Notes: generated from the letters alone by a model not told the origin. Numbered from the stretch's first letter, positions 53,625-63,189 are shown. The stretch is 64,000 nucleotides of DNA from Porticoccus sp002341315 (GCF_047634355.1 NZ_JBLIAL010000008.1); one strand, 5' to 3'. Translations and numbers: made by a program.

Positions 53625-54659
53625 ATGACACTGCTCATCGCTTTTGCCCTGTTATCCATTGCCGTCTCTTTCATCTGTTCGGTTCTCGAAGCTGCACTGC
53701 TATCGATTACGCCCAGTTATATTGCCCAACAAAAGCTGGTGAACCCCAGGCTCCACGATCGGCTCAGTCATCTGAAAGAACAGATTGATCAGCCGCTGGC
53801 CGCTATCCTGACATTGAATACCGTGGCTCATACGGTGGGTGCGACAGGTGTTGGTGCCCAGGTGGCGATTGTCTTTGGCAGTGGCTATCTGGGGATCGCC
53901 TCGGCGGTGATGACATTGCTTATTCTGGTGCTGTCGGAAATCATTCCGAAAACCATTGGCGCCCGCTATTGGCCGGTTATTGCGCCTTTTATGCCAATCA
54001 CACTGAACAGTCTGATCACCCTGTTGCGACCATTTATCTGGTTGTCCGACCAGATCATGAAACTGTTTGGCGGCGGCGGTCACGAGCCCGATATTCGCCA
54101 GGAAATCAAGGCGCTTACTGTGTTGGGAAGGGAGCAGGACAAGCTGGATGACGACGAGCAGCGGGTGATTGGCAATATTCTTGATTTACATGATGTGAAG
54201 GTAAAAGACATCATGACGCCGCGTACTGTCTGTGAAGTTGCCAGGCCGGATGAGCTGCTCAGCAGTTTCATTGAGCGGGTAAAAGTAGGCCAGTTTTCAC
54301 GTTACCCGGTGCTGGATGGCAATGAGGTGCCAATGGGCATGGTCTTCCGTCATGAGCTATTGAACATCCCTTGGCAGAAAACCGTGTCGGATCTGATGAA
54401 ACCGGTCGAGGTGGTCTCGGAAAAATTGAGCGTGGAAGCGCTGATGTCGCAGTTGATCCATGACCGGCAACATATGCGGCTGGTCTACGATGAATACGGT
54501 GTCTGGTTGGGCCTGGTGACGCTGGAGGATGTGATTGAAGCCGTGATCGGCCAGCCCATCATGGATGAAACGGATGATGTTGCCAGCATGAGACACCTGG
54601 CCAGGCGTCGTTGGCAATATCGGCAGAGATATTTTTCAGGTGGTCAGGCTGAGGAGTAG
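53625..54659 (+). CDS. CNNM/DUF21-CBS membrane protein
   Basis: The 344-residue protein has a DUF21 (CNNM) membrane domain of about four helices (roughly 1-140) with PKTIGARYWPVIAPFMP, then a CBS pair (about 190-325: VKDIMTPRTVCEV, LVTLEDVIEAVIGQPIMDE). The C-terminal CorC_HlyC domain of many homologues is missing. The family is linked to Mg2+ or Na+ transport and the old name hemolysin; the ion is not predictable. The 267-base region upstream holds a CTTAA-N7-TTAAG palindrome (53444-53460) and no gene. Confidence 0.85.
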   Translation: MTLLIAFALLSIAVSFICSVLEAALLSITPSYIAQQKLVNPRLHDRLSHLKEQIDQPLAAILTLNTVAHTVGATGVGAQVAIVFGSGYLGIASAVMTLLILVLSEIIPKTIGARYWPVIAPFMPITLNSLITLLRPFIWLSDQIMKLFGGGGHEPDIRQEIKALTVLGREQDKLDDDEQRVIGNILDLHDVKVKDIMTPRTVCEVARPDELLSSFIERVKVGQFSRYPVLDGNEVPMGMVFRHELLNIPWQKTVSDLMKPVEVVSEKLSVEALMSQLIHDRQHMRLVYDEYGVWLGLVTLEDVIEAVIGQPIMDETDDVASMRHLARRRWQYRQRYFSGGQAEE

Positions 54660-54815
54660 TTGCACCGATCTCGGCTGTTGATAGCCGTTCTCTGGCGCTG
54701 GCCAATATCCCTGCTTCGGCTCTGGTCTTTTCATGCCCGCTAACAATTCCTTGCCACCGTCTCGCCCGATAATGTCATGGCCCCGAGGGCTTTTGTGTCG
54801 GGGAGGGTATGACAG

Positions 54816-56972
54816 TTATTCTGTTATTGCGAAGGGTGATTGCTGCTGTGCAGCTTTGAGCAAGTCGAGAAAATCACTGGCCGGGAGCGGACGACTGAAG
54901 TAATAGCCCTGGATAACATCGCAGCCTATCGACTGAAGAAACTCAAACTCAGTCGGGGTTTCAATGCCCTCGGCCACGACCTCCAGATTGAGAATATGGG
55001 CCATGGAAACAATGGCGCGGTAGATGTCGCGGCCGCGTTTGTCTGTTTCGATACTTCTGGCAAAGACCTGATCAATTTTAAGTTGATCCACGGGCATGTC
55101 TCTGAGATACCGCAGGTTCGAGTAACCACTGCCAAAATCATCGATGGCAATTTGCAGTCCCAGCGCCTTGAGTTGATTCAGGGTCGAGAGAAAGGAGCTC
55201 TCGTCCTGTGCCAGACAGCTTTCCGTGATCTCGAGTTCCAGCAGGGAGGGGGAAAACGTATGCGCTTGCAGGGCGGTGTCGATGGTCTCGATCAGATCGG
55301 GTTGGTTGAACTGTCGCGGGGAGAGGTTGATCGATACAGGCACCTGATCAAACCCCCGGTCAGACCACTGCTGCAATTGTGCACAGGCCTGCTCGATGAC
55401 CCATTTGCCGAGCGGTTCTATAATGCCGGTTTTTTCGGCCAGGGGAATAAAACGTGCAGGTGAAATCAGCTGGCCGTCCGCCGCTGGCCAGCGTATCAGT
55501 GCCTCGGCGCCGACAATCTCTCCCGACGAAACGGACATCTTGGGCTGGTAGTGCAGGACAAATCCGTCGGTGGCCAGTGCGGTGCGCAGCTGCTGTTCCA
55601 TCTCGAGGTTGGCCGTGATGATCCTGTTCAGCTCTTCGGTGAAAAATTTGTAGTTGTTGCGTCCGGATTCCTTGGCCTGGTACATGGCCATATCGGCCTG
55701 CTTGAGCAATTCATTGGCATCGGTGCTGTCATGGGGATAGACACTGACGCCGACACTGCAGGTCACTTCGATATCCCGGTTGGCAACGCGGCAGGGTGCC
55801 TGCACGATGTCCAGTATGCGCTTGACCAGCTGTGACAGGGAGTTTGTGCTTGCGGTTTGGTCAGTGTTGTCGGGGGGGTAGGCCAGCAGCAGCACAAATT
55901 CGTCGCCGCCGATGCGCGCCACCGTATCGCCATCGCGAATGGATTTTCGCAGGCGGTCAGCAATCGCTTCAATCAGGCAGTCCCCCGCCGCATGACCGAG
56001 ACTGTCATTGACGTTTTTGAACAGGTCCAGGTCGAGCAATACCACGGCCAGTTCGCCATCACTCCGTCGGCCACTTTTTGTCAGTTGCTGTAACCGGTCG
56101 AGTAGTAAAAGCCGGTTGGGCAAGTCAGTCAGACTGTCATGGGTGGCCTGGTGAGAAATACGCTGTTCATAGTATTTCCGTTCGGTGATATCTTCCACGG
56201 AACCCTCGAAATACAGCAGGCGCCCGTTCGGTCCGTATACCGTCCGCGCATTTTCCGAAATCCAGATTACAGAGCCGTCTTTCCTGAACACCTGCGATTC
56301 AAAGTTTTTGACCCCGCCATTACTTTGCATGAGTTGTACAAATGTCGCCCGCCTGCCGGGGTCGACGTACAACTGTTGGCTGATATTCTTGAGTGCCTGC
56401 TGCAGTTCGTCAGTTGTCTCGTAACCGTAAATCGTTGCCAGGGCTGGGTTGACGTTCAGGTAGTAGCCATCGGTGGTTGTCTGAAAAATACCTTCAATTG
56501 CATTTTCAAAGATGCTTCGATAGCGATGTTCGGCCTCAACCATGGCCTCTTCATTGGCATGGCGCTGGGTTATATCCTGAATGAAGCCATGCAGTGCGCT
56601 GGGGTAGCCATCCATGGAGACGCCCTGACCCCTTTCCCAGACCCAGCGTACGCTGCCATCCGCATGGTAGATTCGGTATTCGACATTGATGGAAACGCCC
56701 TTTTTTAGTGCATCGTCGATCGTTTCCCGCACCCGTTTGCGATCATCAATGTGCGTGATTTCTTCGTATGAAATCCGGCTGTTGAGTAGCAGGTCCTTTG
56801 CCGGGTAGCCGGTGAGTTTCAGGCAGCCTTCGCTGACAAAGTCCATGGTCCAGTGTCTGTCCTGCCGGCAGCAGTAAACCATGCCGTCGAGCTCGGACAG
56901 CAGCATTTCCAATAAAGGTTCGCGCTGCAGCTCGGTGGAGGAGTAAACAGTATAGAGATTGAGGTCTGCCAT
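54816..56972 (-). CDS. PAS-PAS-GGDEF-EAL c-di-GMP signalling protein
   Basis: This cytosolic protein of 718 residues has two PAS domains (about 25-137 and 150-264), a GGDEF domain (about 275-440) and an EAL domain (about 455-705). The diguanylate cyclase motif GGDEF (355-359) is intact, with an RxxD inhibitory site RDGD at 346-349. The EAL motif is intact at residues 490-492 (GAEALIRW), with SGYSNLRYL and DQLKIDQVF catalytic segments. So it may both make and degrade c-di-GMP in response to a PAS ligand. ATG 56972 is chosen; an upstream start at 57023 adds 17 residues without support. Confidence 0.92.
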   Translation of the reverse strand: MADLNLYTVYSSTELQREPLLEMLLSELDGMVYCCRQDRHWTMDFVSEGCLKLTGYPAKDLLLNSRISYEEITHIDDRKRVRETIDDALKKGVSINVEYRIYHADGSVRWVWERGQGVSMDGYPSALHGFIQDITQRHANEEAMVEAEHRYRSIFENAIEGIFQTTTDGYYLNVNPALATIYGYETTDELQQALKNISQQLYVDPGRRATFVQLMQSNGGVKNFESQVFRKDGSVIWISENARTVYGPNGRLLYFEGSVEDITERKYYEQRISHQATHDSLTDLPNRLLLLDRLQQLTKSGRRSDGELAVVLLDLDLFKNVNDSLGHAAGDCLIEAIADRLRKSIRDGDTVARIGGDEFVLLLAYPPDNTDQTASTNSLSQLVKRILDIVQAPCRVANRDIEVTCSVGVSVYPHDSTDANELLKQADMAMYQAKESGRNNYKFFTEELNRIITANLEMEQQLRTALATDGFVLHYQPKMSVSSGEIVGAEALIRWPAADGQLISPARFIPLAEKTGIIEPLGKWVIEQACAQLQQWSDRGFDQVPVSINLSPRQFNQPDLIETIDTALQAHTFSPSLLELEITESCLAQDESSFLSTLNQLKALGLQIAIDDFGSGYSNLRYLRDMPVDQLKIDQVFARSIETDKRGRDIYRAIVSMAHILNLEVVAEGIETPTEFEFLQSIGCDVIQGYYFSRPLPASDFLDLLKAAQQQSPFAITE

Positions 56973-57040
56973 GCAGCATGAATAAGCAACAATCGTGCCG
57001 ATTGGGCAGGGGTGTGCGATCAATGGCTAGAGGATCGGGA

Positions 57041-57889
57041 TTAGTCTGCCAGCAGGCTTTCCCGGAGTGCTCTGGCTTTGTCCTGAATCCGCCGGGTATG
57101 TTCGGGGCCCATGCGGATCAGCTGTTTTTGCAGAGCGGGTAGCGCCTCCAGTTTCGGGTCCGCGTATTTGTACTGAACGGAATCCTGAACCAGATAAACG
57201 GGCTGCAGAGGCAGCGGGGTGTCCAGCACCTGGTCCAGCGCACTGATGATCGCTTTGTCTACAGTTTCAGGTGGATAGCCTAGCTCACCATAGGCCTGTT
57301 CAAGCAGGGGCCGAAGCAGATGAAAAAGCTTGATCAGTTTGTCGTTGTCCATGGCTTCCAGGGTGTTGACCAGGTAGTCGTAGCGCTGATGGTTGGTTGG
57401 GCTGATTGAGCGCTTTTGCCCTTCCTGGACGACCTCGAAACTGCCTTTCGGCGTGGGGGCCCTGAGCATTTTGCGCAATACATCGCCGCGGGAGAGGCCA
57501 TCCAGCAGGCTGACGGTGCGGCGAAGGACATGGTTTGGAGGAAACCACTGACCCAGTTGGTCGTCGGGGGTTAGCTCCGTAAATTGTTTGCGGGCGAATT
57601 CATCGCTGTCGTCGAGTGGTGGCAGTTCCGACGCTGTCGGTTGCGTTGGTTGCTCGGGAACGGTTTCCTCGATGTTGGCGACCGGGTTCGTTGTAGCCGG
57701 TGTCGGGGCTGGTAATGCCGGTGTGCTGGTTTCAGGTGCTGTAATGGTGGCGGGTGTTTCATCCGCCGGCTTGAGAAAAAAGTAGCTTAGCAGCGCCAGA
57801 CCGGCCAGCACGATAACCACGCCAATCCACAGGGCAACTTTGTTTTTGCCAACTTCTCTTTCCGGACGCTCGTCGGGGTTGACCCTCAT
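57041..57889 (-). CDS. DUF3014 membrane-anchored protein
   Basis: This 282-residue protein has one N-terminal membrane helix (about 17-38), a Pro/Thr-rich linker (40-90) and a conserved C-terminal domain (from about 95, LPPLDDSDEFARKQFTEL) that matches DUF3014. The function is unknown; topology suggests the domain is periplasmic. AAGGAG precedes the ATG, three bases after the CDGSH stop, so the genes are co-translated. Confidence 0.87.
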   Translation of the reverse strand: MRVNPDERPEREVGKNKVALWIGVVIVLAGLALLSYFFLKPADETPATITAPETSTPALPAPTPATTNPVANIEETVPEQPTQPTASELPPLDDSDEFARKQFTELTPDDQLGQWFPPNHVLRRTVSLLDGLSRGDVLRKMLRAPTPKGSFEVVQEGQKRSISPTNHQRYDYLVNTLEAMDNDKLIKLFHLLRPLLEQAYGELGYPPETVDKAIISALDQVLDTPLPLQPVYLVQDSVQYKYADPKLEALPALQKQLIRMGPEHTRRIQDKARALRESLLAD

Positions 57890-57892
57890 TCG

Positions 57893-58141
57893 TTACTCCT
57901 TGGCCAGCTGTGTATGGGTGCCATCACAAAGCGGTGGTGTGGCGGTACGTTTGCAGGTGCAGAAGGCGACCTTGCCGGTTCTGGTTGCCTGCCAGGGCCT
58001 TGGCTCAAAGGCCGTGCCTGTGTGCGAGCCATCGCAGAATGGTTGGTTCGCACTTTTCCCACAGGCACACCACCAGTAGGTTTGCCCTTCTGTGACAGTC
58101 TGGATGATCGGTGTCATGCCGCCCAGTTCTGGTGTTGTCAC
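57893..58141 (-). CDS. Tandem CDGSH iron-sulfur protein
   Basis: The 82-residue protein carries two CDGSH motifs. The first is CACGKSANQPFCDGSH (Cys25, Cys27, Cys36, His40), the second CTCKRTATPPLCDGTH (Cys61, Cys63, Cys72, His76). Each can ligate a 2Fe-2S cluster by three Cys and one His. The start is GTG 58141 with GGGAGGA seven bases upstream. It lies between DUF3108 and DUF3014 genes; the redox partner is unknown. Confidence 0.93.
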   Translation of the reverse strand: MTTPELGGMTPIIQTVTEGQTYWWCACGKSANQPFCDGSHTGTAFEPRPWQATRTGKVAFCTCKRTATPPLCDGTHTQLAKE

Positions 58142-58159
58142 GCGGACATCCTCCCGGTG

Positions 58160-58906
58160 CTAGTGGCTGCCTGCGGTGATGGGTTTATTGTCCACTGTAC
58201 CTTCTTTCAGGGTGATGCGGTGATCGTCATCATCTTCATTCTGCCAGATCTGCACCAGAAGATAATTCATATGCGGCGCAAACCACAGGTAGGTTTCCCG
58301 ATCACTGTCCTTGCGGATACGGTGAACCTTGACGGCATTGATTGGACCCAATGCCGTATCAACGATTTCCTCACCCATGATTTCAAAGTTGTACTGCTTT
58401 ATTTTGCCGCGGTCAATTACCTGGTACTGCAAGGGGATCGTACCCTTGATCAGATCCCGTTGTAACTGGACCTGATAGGTCAGTTTGTCCAGATAGTCAC
58501 TGTCCAGCTTGACCTGTCGCTGTTTCTTTTTTTTCTGATAATTGGCAACGCCCGCTGACCGGTCGTAGGTCAGTGACTCATTTTTCTTGATGCCGAAAAT
58601 ATTGCGTTCGTAGGTGTACTGTTGGCCAAGAATATTGCCTGTTGAATCAATTTTGAAGGTGCCCTTTTCGGTAATACTGGCCAGCAGGGTGTCAGCTTTG
58701 CTCACCAGTTTATAGCTGTCTCCTTCCCTGACCAGATGCCGCTCCGCCTGGATATCCATACCCTTGATGGTGGCATCGTAAACGAGATGATAGGGGGTCA
58801 GGGCCGGTTCTTTGGTCTCGGCGAGACACAGGCCTGAAAGCAGCGACAACAGGATCAGGCCTGTCAGCGGGATGGCAGATGGGGTGTGGCGACGAGTGTG
58901 GCGCAT
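58160..58906 (-). CDS. DUF3108 exported protein
   Basis: The 248-residue protein has an N-terminal signal peptide (cleaved near CLAETK) and a beta-rich domain typical of DUF3108 (YHLVYDATIKGMDIQAERHL, FKIDSTGNILGQQYTYERN). The family, seen next to purN-purM in Pseudomonas, has no established role; a periplasmic or outer-membrane lipid-binding-like barrel has been suggested by shape only. It is 18 bases upstream of the CDGSH gene. Confidence 0.87.
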   Translation of the reverse strand: MRHTRRHTPSAIPLTGLILLSLLSGLCLAETKEPALTPYHLVYDATIKGMDIQAERHLVREGDSYKLVSKADTLLASITEKGTFKIDSTGNILGQQYTYERNIFGIKKNESLTYDRSAGVANYQKKKKQRQVKLDSDYLDKLTYQVQLQRDLIKGTIPLQYQVIDRGKIKQYNFEIMGEEIVDTALGPINAVKVHRIRKDSDRETYLWFAPHMNYLLVQIWQNEDDDDHRITLKEGTVDNKPITAGSH

Positions 58907-58988
58907 TAACTGTGAATTCCCTCAATTTTTGATGCTGGCAGTTTGTCAGACTCTTTGGATGCCATTTAGTTGTGAATATTTCAGTTAT

Positions 58989-59645
58989 TTATCCCTGGAA
59001 GGCGAATCCTGTGGGCGGCAGGGGTCGACCAAACAGGCAGGCCCTGCCGTTACTCAGTGTCACCCTGCCCTGGCAATACCAGCGCACGGCCATCGGGTAA
59101 ATCAGGTTTTCCTGCTCAAAGACACGGCTGCTCAGCGTTTCGGCAGTGTCATCTTCCAGAATGGGGACTTCGGCCTGAATTATCGCCGGGCCACCGTCGA
59201 GCTCTGATGTGACGAAATGCACCGTGGCACCGGTTTTGGTATCGCCGGCCTCAATAGCGCGCTGCTGGGTGTGCAGGCCGGGATATTTTGGCAGCAGGGA
59301 TGGGTGGATGTTCATCATCATGCCCGCAAAGCGTTCGACAAATGCCGGGGTCAGAATACGCATGAAACCGCACAGCAGTATCAGGTTGGGTCTGTAGCCT
59401 TCCAGCAGGTCAGCCAGCGCCACATCGAAACTGTCCCGGTCGGGGAACTGCCGGTGGTCCAGCGCCTGGCAGGGCAAGCCGGCGGCCCTGGCTTTTTCCA
59501 GCCCGGGGGCATCGGGATTGTTGCTGATCACACAAACGATTTCGGCATCAATCACGTTCATCTGTATCGCATCGATAAAGGATTGCAGGTTGCTCCCCTT
59601 GCCGGAAATCAATATTGCCAGCCTTGGTTTATAACTCGTGTTCAT
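58989..59645 (-). CDS. purN: Phosphoribosylglycinamide formyltransferase PurN
   Basis: PurN uses 10-formyl-THF to formylate GAR in purine synthesis. The 218-residue protein has LAILISGKGSNLQSFIDAI, the catalytic segment LLCGFMRILTPAFVERFAGMMMNIHPSLLPKYPG with the expected Asn and His, and GATVHFVTSELDGGPII-like end motifs. It follows purM by 11 bases, the usual operon. Confidence 0.96.
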   Translation of the reverse strand: MNTSYKPRLAILISGKGSNLQSFIDAIQMNVIDAEIVCVISNNPDAPGLEKARAAGLPCQALDHRQFPDRDSFDVALADLLEGYRPNLILLCGFMRILTPAFVERFAGMMMNIHPSLLPKYPGLHTQQRAIEAGDTKTGATVHFVTSELDGGPAIIQAEVPILEDDTAETLSSRVFEQENLIYPMAVRWYCQGRVTLSNGRACLFGRPLPPTGFAFQG

Positions 59646-59656
59646 ATTTAATCAGC

Positions 59657-60712
59657 CTATCCTACTAGTTGAACGCGTTGTTCGCCGGGTTCAGCGTGGG
59701 CGATTTTGCCCATGACAAATGCTTCCTCGCCAGCAATGTGCAGGGTATCCAGTGCCGTTTGCACGGCATCCTGTGGAACGCAGATCACCATGCCGACGCC
59801 GCAGTTAAAAGTCCGGGACATTTCGGTGGCACTGACGTTACCGTTGCGCTGCAGCCAGTCAAAAATGGCGGGCATCTGCCAGCTTTGGGTGTCGATGACG
59901 GCCTTGGCGCTTTCCGGCAGAACCCGTGGGATATTTTCCAGCAGGCCGCCACCGGTAATATGGGATATTGCGTGGACCGGCACGTGCGCATGCTCCACCA
60001 GGCCAAGCAGGGTCTTGACATAAATTCGCGTGGGGGTGAGCAACAGCTCACCCAGCGGCTTGCCATCGACCATTTCTGTGAGTGGGTCTACGCCGGAGAC
60101 CTCGATGATTTTGCGGATCAATGAATAGCCGTTGGCGTGCGGGCCGGAGGAGGCCAGGCCGATCAGGGCATCGCCCACATGCACGGCGCTGCCATCAATA
60201 ATACCTGACTTTTCGACAATGCCGACACAAAAGCCCGCCAGGTCGTAATCCTCACCCTCATACATGCCGGGCATTTCCGCCGTCTCACCGCCCACCAGCG
60301 AGCAGCCTGCGAGTTCACAGCCCTCACCAATACCCGTGACAACTGCCGCAGCTGTATCGACATGTAATTTACCGGTGGCGTAATAATCGAGAAAGAACAG
60401 TGGCTCGGCACCGCAGACCACCAGGTCGTTGACACACATGGCCACCAGGTCAATACCGATGGTGTCATGGATGCCGAGGTCAATAGCCAGTTTCAGTTTG
60501 GTGCCAACACCGTCCGTGCCCGATACCAGTACCGGTTCCTTATAACCACTGGGCAGGCTGAACAATGCGCCAAACCCTCCCAGGCCGGCCAGTACTTCCG
60601 GTCGGCGGGTGCGCTTGGCAACCTGTTTGATCCGTTCGACCAGGGTGTTGCCTGCGTCGATATCAACACCGGCATCTTTGTAGCTGAGAGAGGGCTGCTT
60701 GGGATGACTCAT
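59657..60712 (-). CDS. purM: Phosphoribosylformylglycinamidine cyclo-ligase PurM
   Basis: PurM (AIR synthetase) closes the imidazole ring using ATP. The 351-residue protein begins SLSYKDAGVDIDAGNTLVERI and contains VSGTDGVGTKLKLA, MCVNDLVVCGAEPLFFLDYYATG and GGETAEMPGMY. ATG 60712 has AAGG upstream. It heads the reverse-strand purM-purN group and is divergent from DUF2066. Confidence 0.97.
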   Translation of the reverse strand: MSHPKQPSLSYKDAGVDIDAGNTLVERIKQVAKRTRRPEVLAGLGGFGALFSLPSGYKEPVLVSGTDGVGTKLKLAIDLGIHDTIGIDLVAMCVNDLVVCGAEPLFFLDYYATGKLHVDTAAAVVTGIGEGCELAGCSLVGGETAEMPGMYEGEDYDLAGFCVGIVEKSGIIDGSAVHVGDALIGLASSGPHANGYSLIRKIIEVSGVDPLTEMVDGKPLGELLLTPTRIYVKTLLGLVEHAHVPVHAISHITGGGLLENIPRVLPESAKAVIDTQSWQMPAIFDWLQRNGNVSATEMSRTFNCGVGMVICVPQDAVQTALDTLHIAGEEAFVMGKIAHAEPGEQRVQLVG

Positions 60713-60750
60713 TGGCGGGCCTTGCTGGCTAGTGGGTGAAAAGGTGGGAT

Positions 60751-60779
60751 ATTTTATATGAAAAGACGACGTCTGACAG
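60751..60779 (-). promoter_or_regulatory. Probable purM promoter
   Basis: On the reverse strand CTGTCA (60774-60779), a 17-base spacer and TAAAAT (60751-60756) lie 38 bases before the purM ATG. No PurR-type box was recognised. Confidence 0.5.
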
Positions 60780-60823
60780 TTAGATAATGTGCCTATTTGC
60801 AGGCTGCTGTTACAATCCCGACC

Positions 60824-61912
60824 ATGAAAAACATCGCGCTGTTGAAGAATCTTGTCGTCCTGCTGTTTGCGGGGCTCTCAACCCTGCCCATTGCTGCGGC
60901 TCCGCTGGTCGATCTCTATGAGGCACTGGTGCCCGTGGCGGATCAGAGCGATGCTGCCAGAGAACGGGCATTGAAGATCGGCCTGGAAAAAGTGCTGATC
61001 AAGGTGACTGGTGACAGCCAGGTACTGTTAAATCCTCGGTTGGATAGCGTCGCGGCAGAGCCCCGACGCTATGTGACGGCATACAGTTACAGGAGTTATC
61101 GCGATCCGCTGGTGGCGCCCGCTGAAGACACTGCCGCGACCAGAGAGGGTATGGCGATCAATATCCGTTATTCCGAACCGGCGATCGACCAGCTGTTGCG
61201 ACGTTACCAGTTGCAGATATGGCCGGCGGAGCGTCCGCTGCTGCTGACCTGGGTTGTGGTGGATGATCCCGTCGCCGGAAAACAGTTTGTCACCAGCGAA
61301 CAGCTTCCGAATGCTGATGCTGCGCTCAGCCAGTTGATGTCTGACCGGGGTGTGCCATTGTTGCGGCCGATGTTTGATTTATCAGACAGCCAGACGTTGT
61401 CGGAAGCGCAGGCATGGGCATTTGACCAGGCCCGGCTGGCAGCGGTTGCGGAGCGCTATGATGTGAATTCCTGGCTGATTCTGCGAGCCTACCGGAGCGC
61501 CACCGGCCTGTGGCGCGGTGCCTGGCTGTTGAATGTGGAAGGTGAAGACAGTCTGTACAGCCTGACCGCTGATTCACTGCCAAAGCTGATCGCCGGCATG
61601 GTGCCCGCTGCGGCAGACAAGCTTGCCAGTCGTTACGCCTATGTACCCCAGGATATCGCCCGGAAACTGGTTATTCAGCTGGATAATATCAACGATTACC
61701 GGGCTTACCGGGAAGTGACGGGGTTTATCGAATCCCTCGAACCGGTCCGGACACTGGCGGTAGACTATGTGGATGCCGACCGGGTTGGTCTGCGCGTTTC
61801 CGTGGAAGGCGAAGCCGCACTGTTACTGGGTATGCTGCGTCGCGACAGCCGGATCACCGAGCGGCAATCCGATCAACCCGAGCACCATCGCTTCAGCTGG
61901 AGACAGCCCTAG
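60824..61912 (+). CDS. DUF2066 exported protein
   Basis: The 362-residue protein (from ATG 60824) starts with a signal peptide (MKNIALLKNLVVLLFAGLST, cleaved near PIAAAP). The conserved DUF2066 core follows (VDLYEALVPVADQSDAAR, GLEKVLIKVTGDSQVL). Function is unknown. It sits upstream of hda and divergent from purM in many gammaproteobacteria, and its stop codon directly touches the hda ATG, so both are translated together. Confidence 0.88.
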   Translation: MKNIALLKNLVVLLFAGLSTLPIAAAPLVDLYEALVPVADQSDAARERALKIGLEKVLIKVTGDSQVLLNPRLDSVAAEPRRYVTAYSYRSYRDPLVAPAEDTAATREGMAINIRYSEPAIDQLLRRYQLQIWPAERPLLLTWVVVDDPVAGKQFVTSEQLPNADAALSQLMSDRGVPLLRPMFDLSDSQTLSEAQAWAFDQARLAAVAERYDVNSWLILRAYRSATGLWRGAWLLNVEGEDSLYSLTADSLPKLIAGMVPAAADKLASRYAYVPQDIARKLVIQLDNINDYRAYREVTGFIESLEPVRTLAVDYVDADRVGLRVSVEGEAALLLGMLRRDSRITERQSDQPEHHRFSWRQP

Positions 61913-62617
61913 ATGCCCGTCCAGCTCAGCTTGCCGATCAAGCTGAATGATGCCGCTACGTTCGAGAATTTTCTGGTTTCTCCCGGTGACGACAGGCTGC
62001 TGTTACTGACGCTGTTGCGCGTTCAGTGGCCACAGGGCAGAGAGCCAATACTCTATCTCTGGGGTCGGCACGGCAGCGGGGTTTCACACCTGCTCCAGGC
62101 CAGTTGTCACGCTGTCCATGCACGAGGGTTGCCCGTTCAGTATCTGCCGTTGTCCGTATTGATCGATCATCCTCCAGCAGAATTGCTCGATGAGCTGGAG
62201 CAGCTGCCGTTAGTCTGTCTTGATGATGTTCAGTTGGCCGCGGGCCGGCGCGATTGGGAGGAAGCCCTGTTCGGGCTTCTCAATCGCATGCGGGATACCG
62301 GCAGTTGCCTGCTGGTGGGTGGAGACGCCGCGCCGCGTGAGCTGCCACTGGTGCTGCCGGACCTGCGGTCCCGGCTCGGCTGGGGTCCGGTGTTTCAGTT
62401 GGAGGCGCCGGACGATACTCTGCGGGAGCAGGTGGTTCAGTTTCGTGCCATGCGACGCGGTATGACACTGGATAACGGCGTGGCACGGTTTCTGGTGAAT
62501 CGGGCCGGCCGGGATCTGCACAGCTTGATGGCTTGTCTCGATCAGCTGGAAAACCGTTCCCTGCAGGACAAGCGGAGGCTCAGTATCCCATTTGTGAAGC
62601 AGGTGTTTGGTTGGTAA
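61913..62617 (+). CDS. hda: DnaA regulatory inactivator Hda
   Basis: Hda, bound to the DNA-loaded sliding clamp, makes DnaA hydrolyse its ATP and so prevents over-initiation. The 234-residue protein has a clamp-binding motif QLSLPI at residues 4-9, a modified Walker A (LWGRHGSGVSH), a Walker B region (PLVCLDDVQLAAG) and the AAA+ lid (LVNRAGRDLHSLMACLDQLE). It lacks the DnaA DNA-binding domain, as expected. A GCCGCCGA/TCGGCGGC inverted repeat (62630-62668) follows but has no T-run. Confidence 0.94.
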   Translation: MPVQLSLPIKLNDAATFENFLVSPGDDRLLLLTLLRVQWPQGREPILYLWGRHGSGVSHLLQASCHAVHARGLPVQYLPLSVLIDHPPAELLDELEQLPLVCLDDVQLAAGRRDWEEALFGLLNRMRDTGSCLLVGGDAAPRELPLVLPDLRSRLGWGPVFQLEAPDDTLREQVVQFRAMRRGMTLDNGVARFLVNRAGRDLHSLMACLDQLENRSLQDKRRLSIPFVKQVFGW

Positions 62618-62721
62618 TTGATGGGGCAAGCCGCCGATACTGATCCTCAATATAAACTTTTCGGCGGCCCGATCGCTGGTGAGATGTTTTCAGTTTCAGG
62701 TACATTCAGTGGCTGGAGCGA

Positions 62722-63189
62722 TTATTGGTCAGTTGCTGATTCGTTCGACAACTGTTCCAACAGCGCCGACAGCTTTTCTTCGGTCTGGGGTCCCAGCAGG
62801 ACCTGACGGTAATTGCCAGCAGCATCAATAACCAGCGTTTCCGGCAACACACCACTGGGTTTGACATTGAAGTGCTGGCGGGGATCGTCAAGCAGTACAG
62901 GGAAATCTATTCCCAACGCTGCGGCCTGTTGTTTCAGTGCCTCGCCAGTGACCCCGTCGAAATTGACGGCTAGCAATTGCACCCGGTCGCTGTGGCTGCG
63001 CTGGAATTCATTGAGTTCTGGTATTTCCTCGCGGCAGGGCTTGCACCACTCGGCCCAGTAATTGATCAGCACCACTTTGCCGTGCAGCTGGTCGAAATCA
63101 ATACGACCGCCATCGAGCAGGGCATAACCCTGTTCCCCATCGCTGCAGCCGATGGCCGTCAGGAGTAATAAAGTTGTCAATAATCGCAT
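62722..63189 (-). CDS. TlpA/ResA-like thioredoxin lipoprotein
   Basis: With ATG 63189 the 155-residue protein has a lipoprotein signal (lipobox TAIGC, lipidated Cys15) and a thioredoxin fold with redox motif WCKPC (Cys49, Cys52). INYWAEWCKPCREEIPELNEF is typical of TlpA/ResA disulfide reductases of the periplasm, so it probably reduces or oxidises exported protein thiols. A longer frame to 63294 would precede the lipobox with charged residues and is rejected. It is divergent from arsC. Confidence 0.88.
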   Translation of the reverse strand: MRLLTTLLLLTAIGCSDGEQGYALLDGGRIDFDQLHGKVVLINYWAEWCKPCREEIPELNEFQRSHSDRVQLLAVNFDGVTGEALKQQAAALGIDFPVLLDDPRQHFNVKPSGVLPETLVIDAAGNYRQVLLGPQTEEKLSALLEQLSNESATDQ

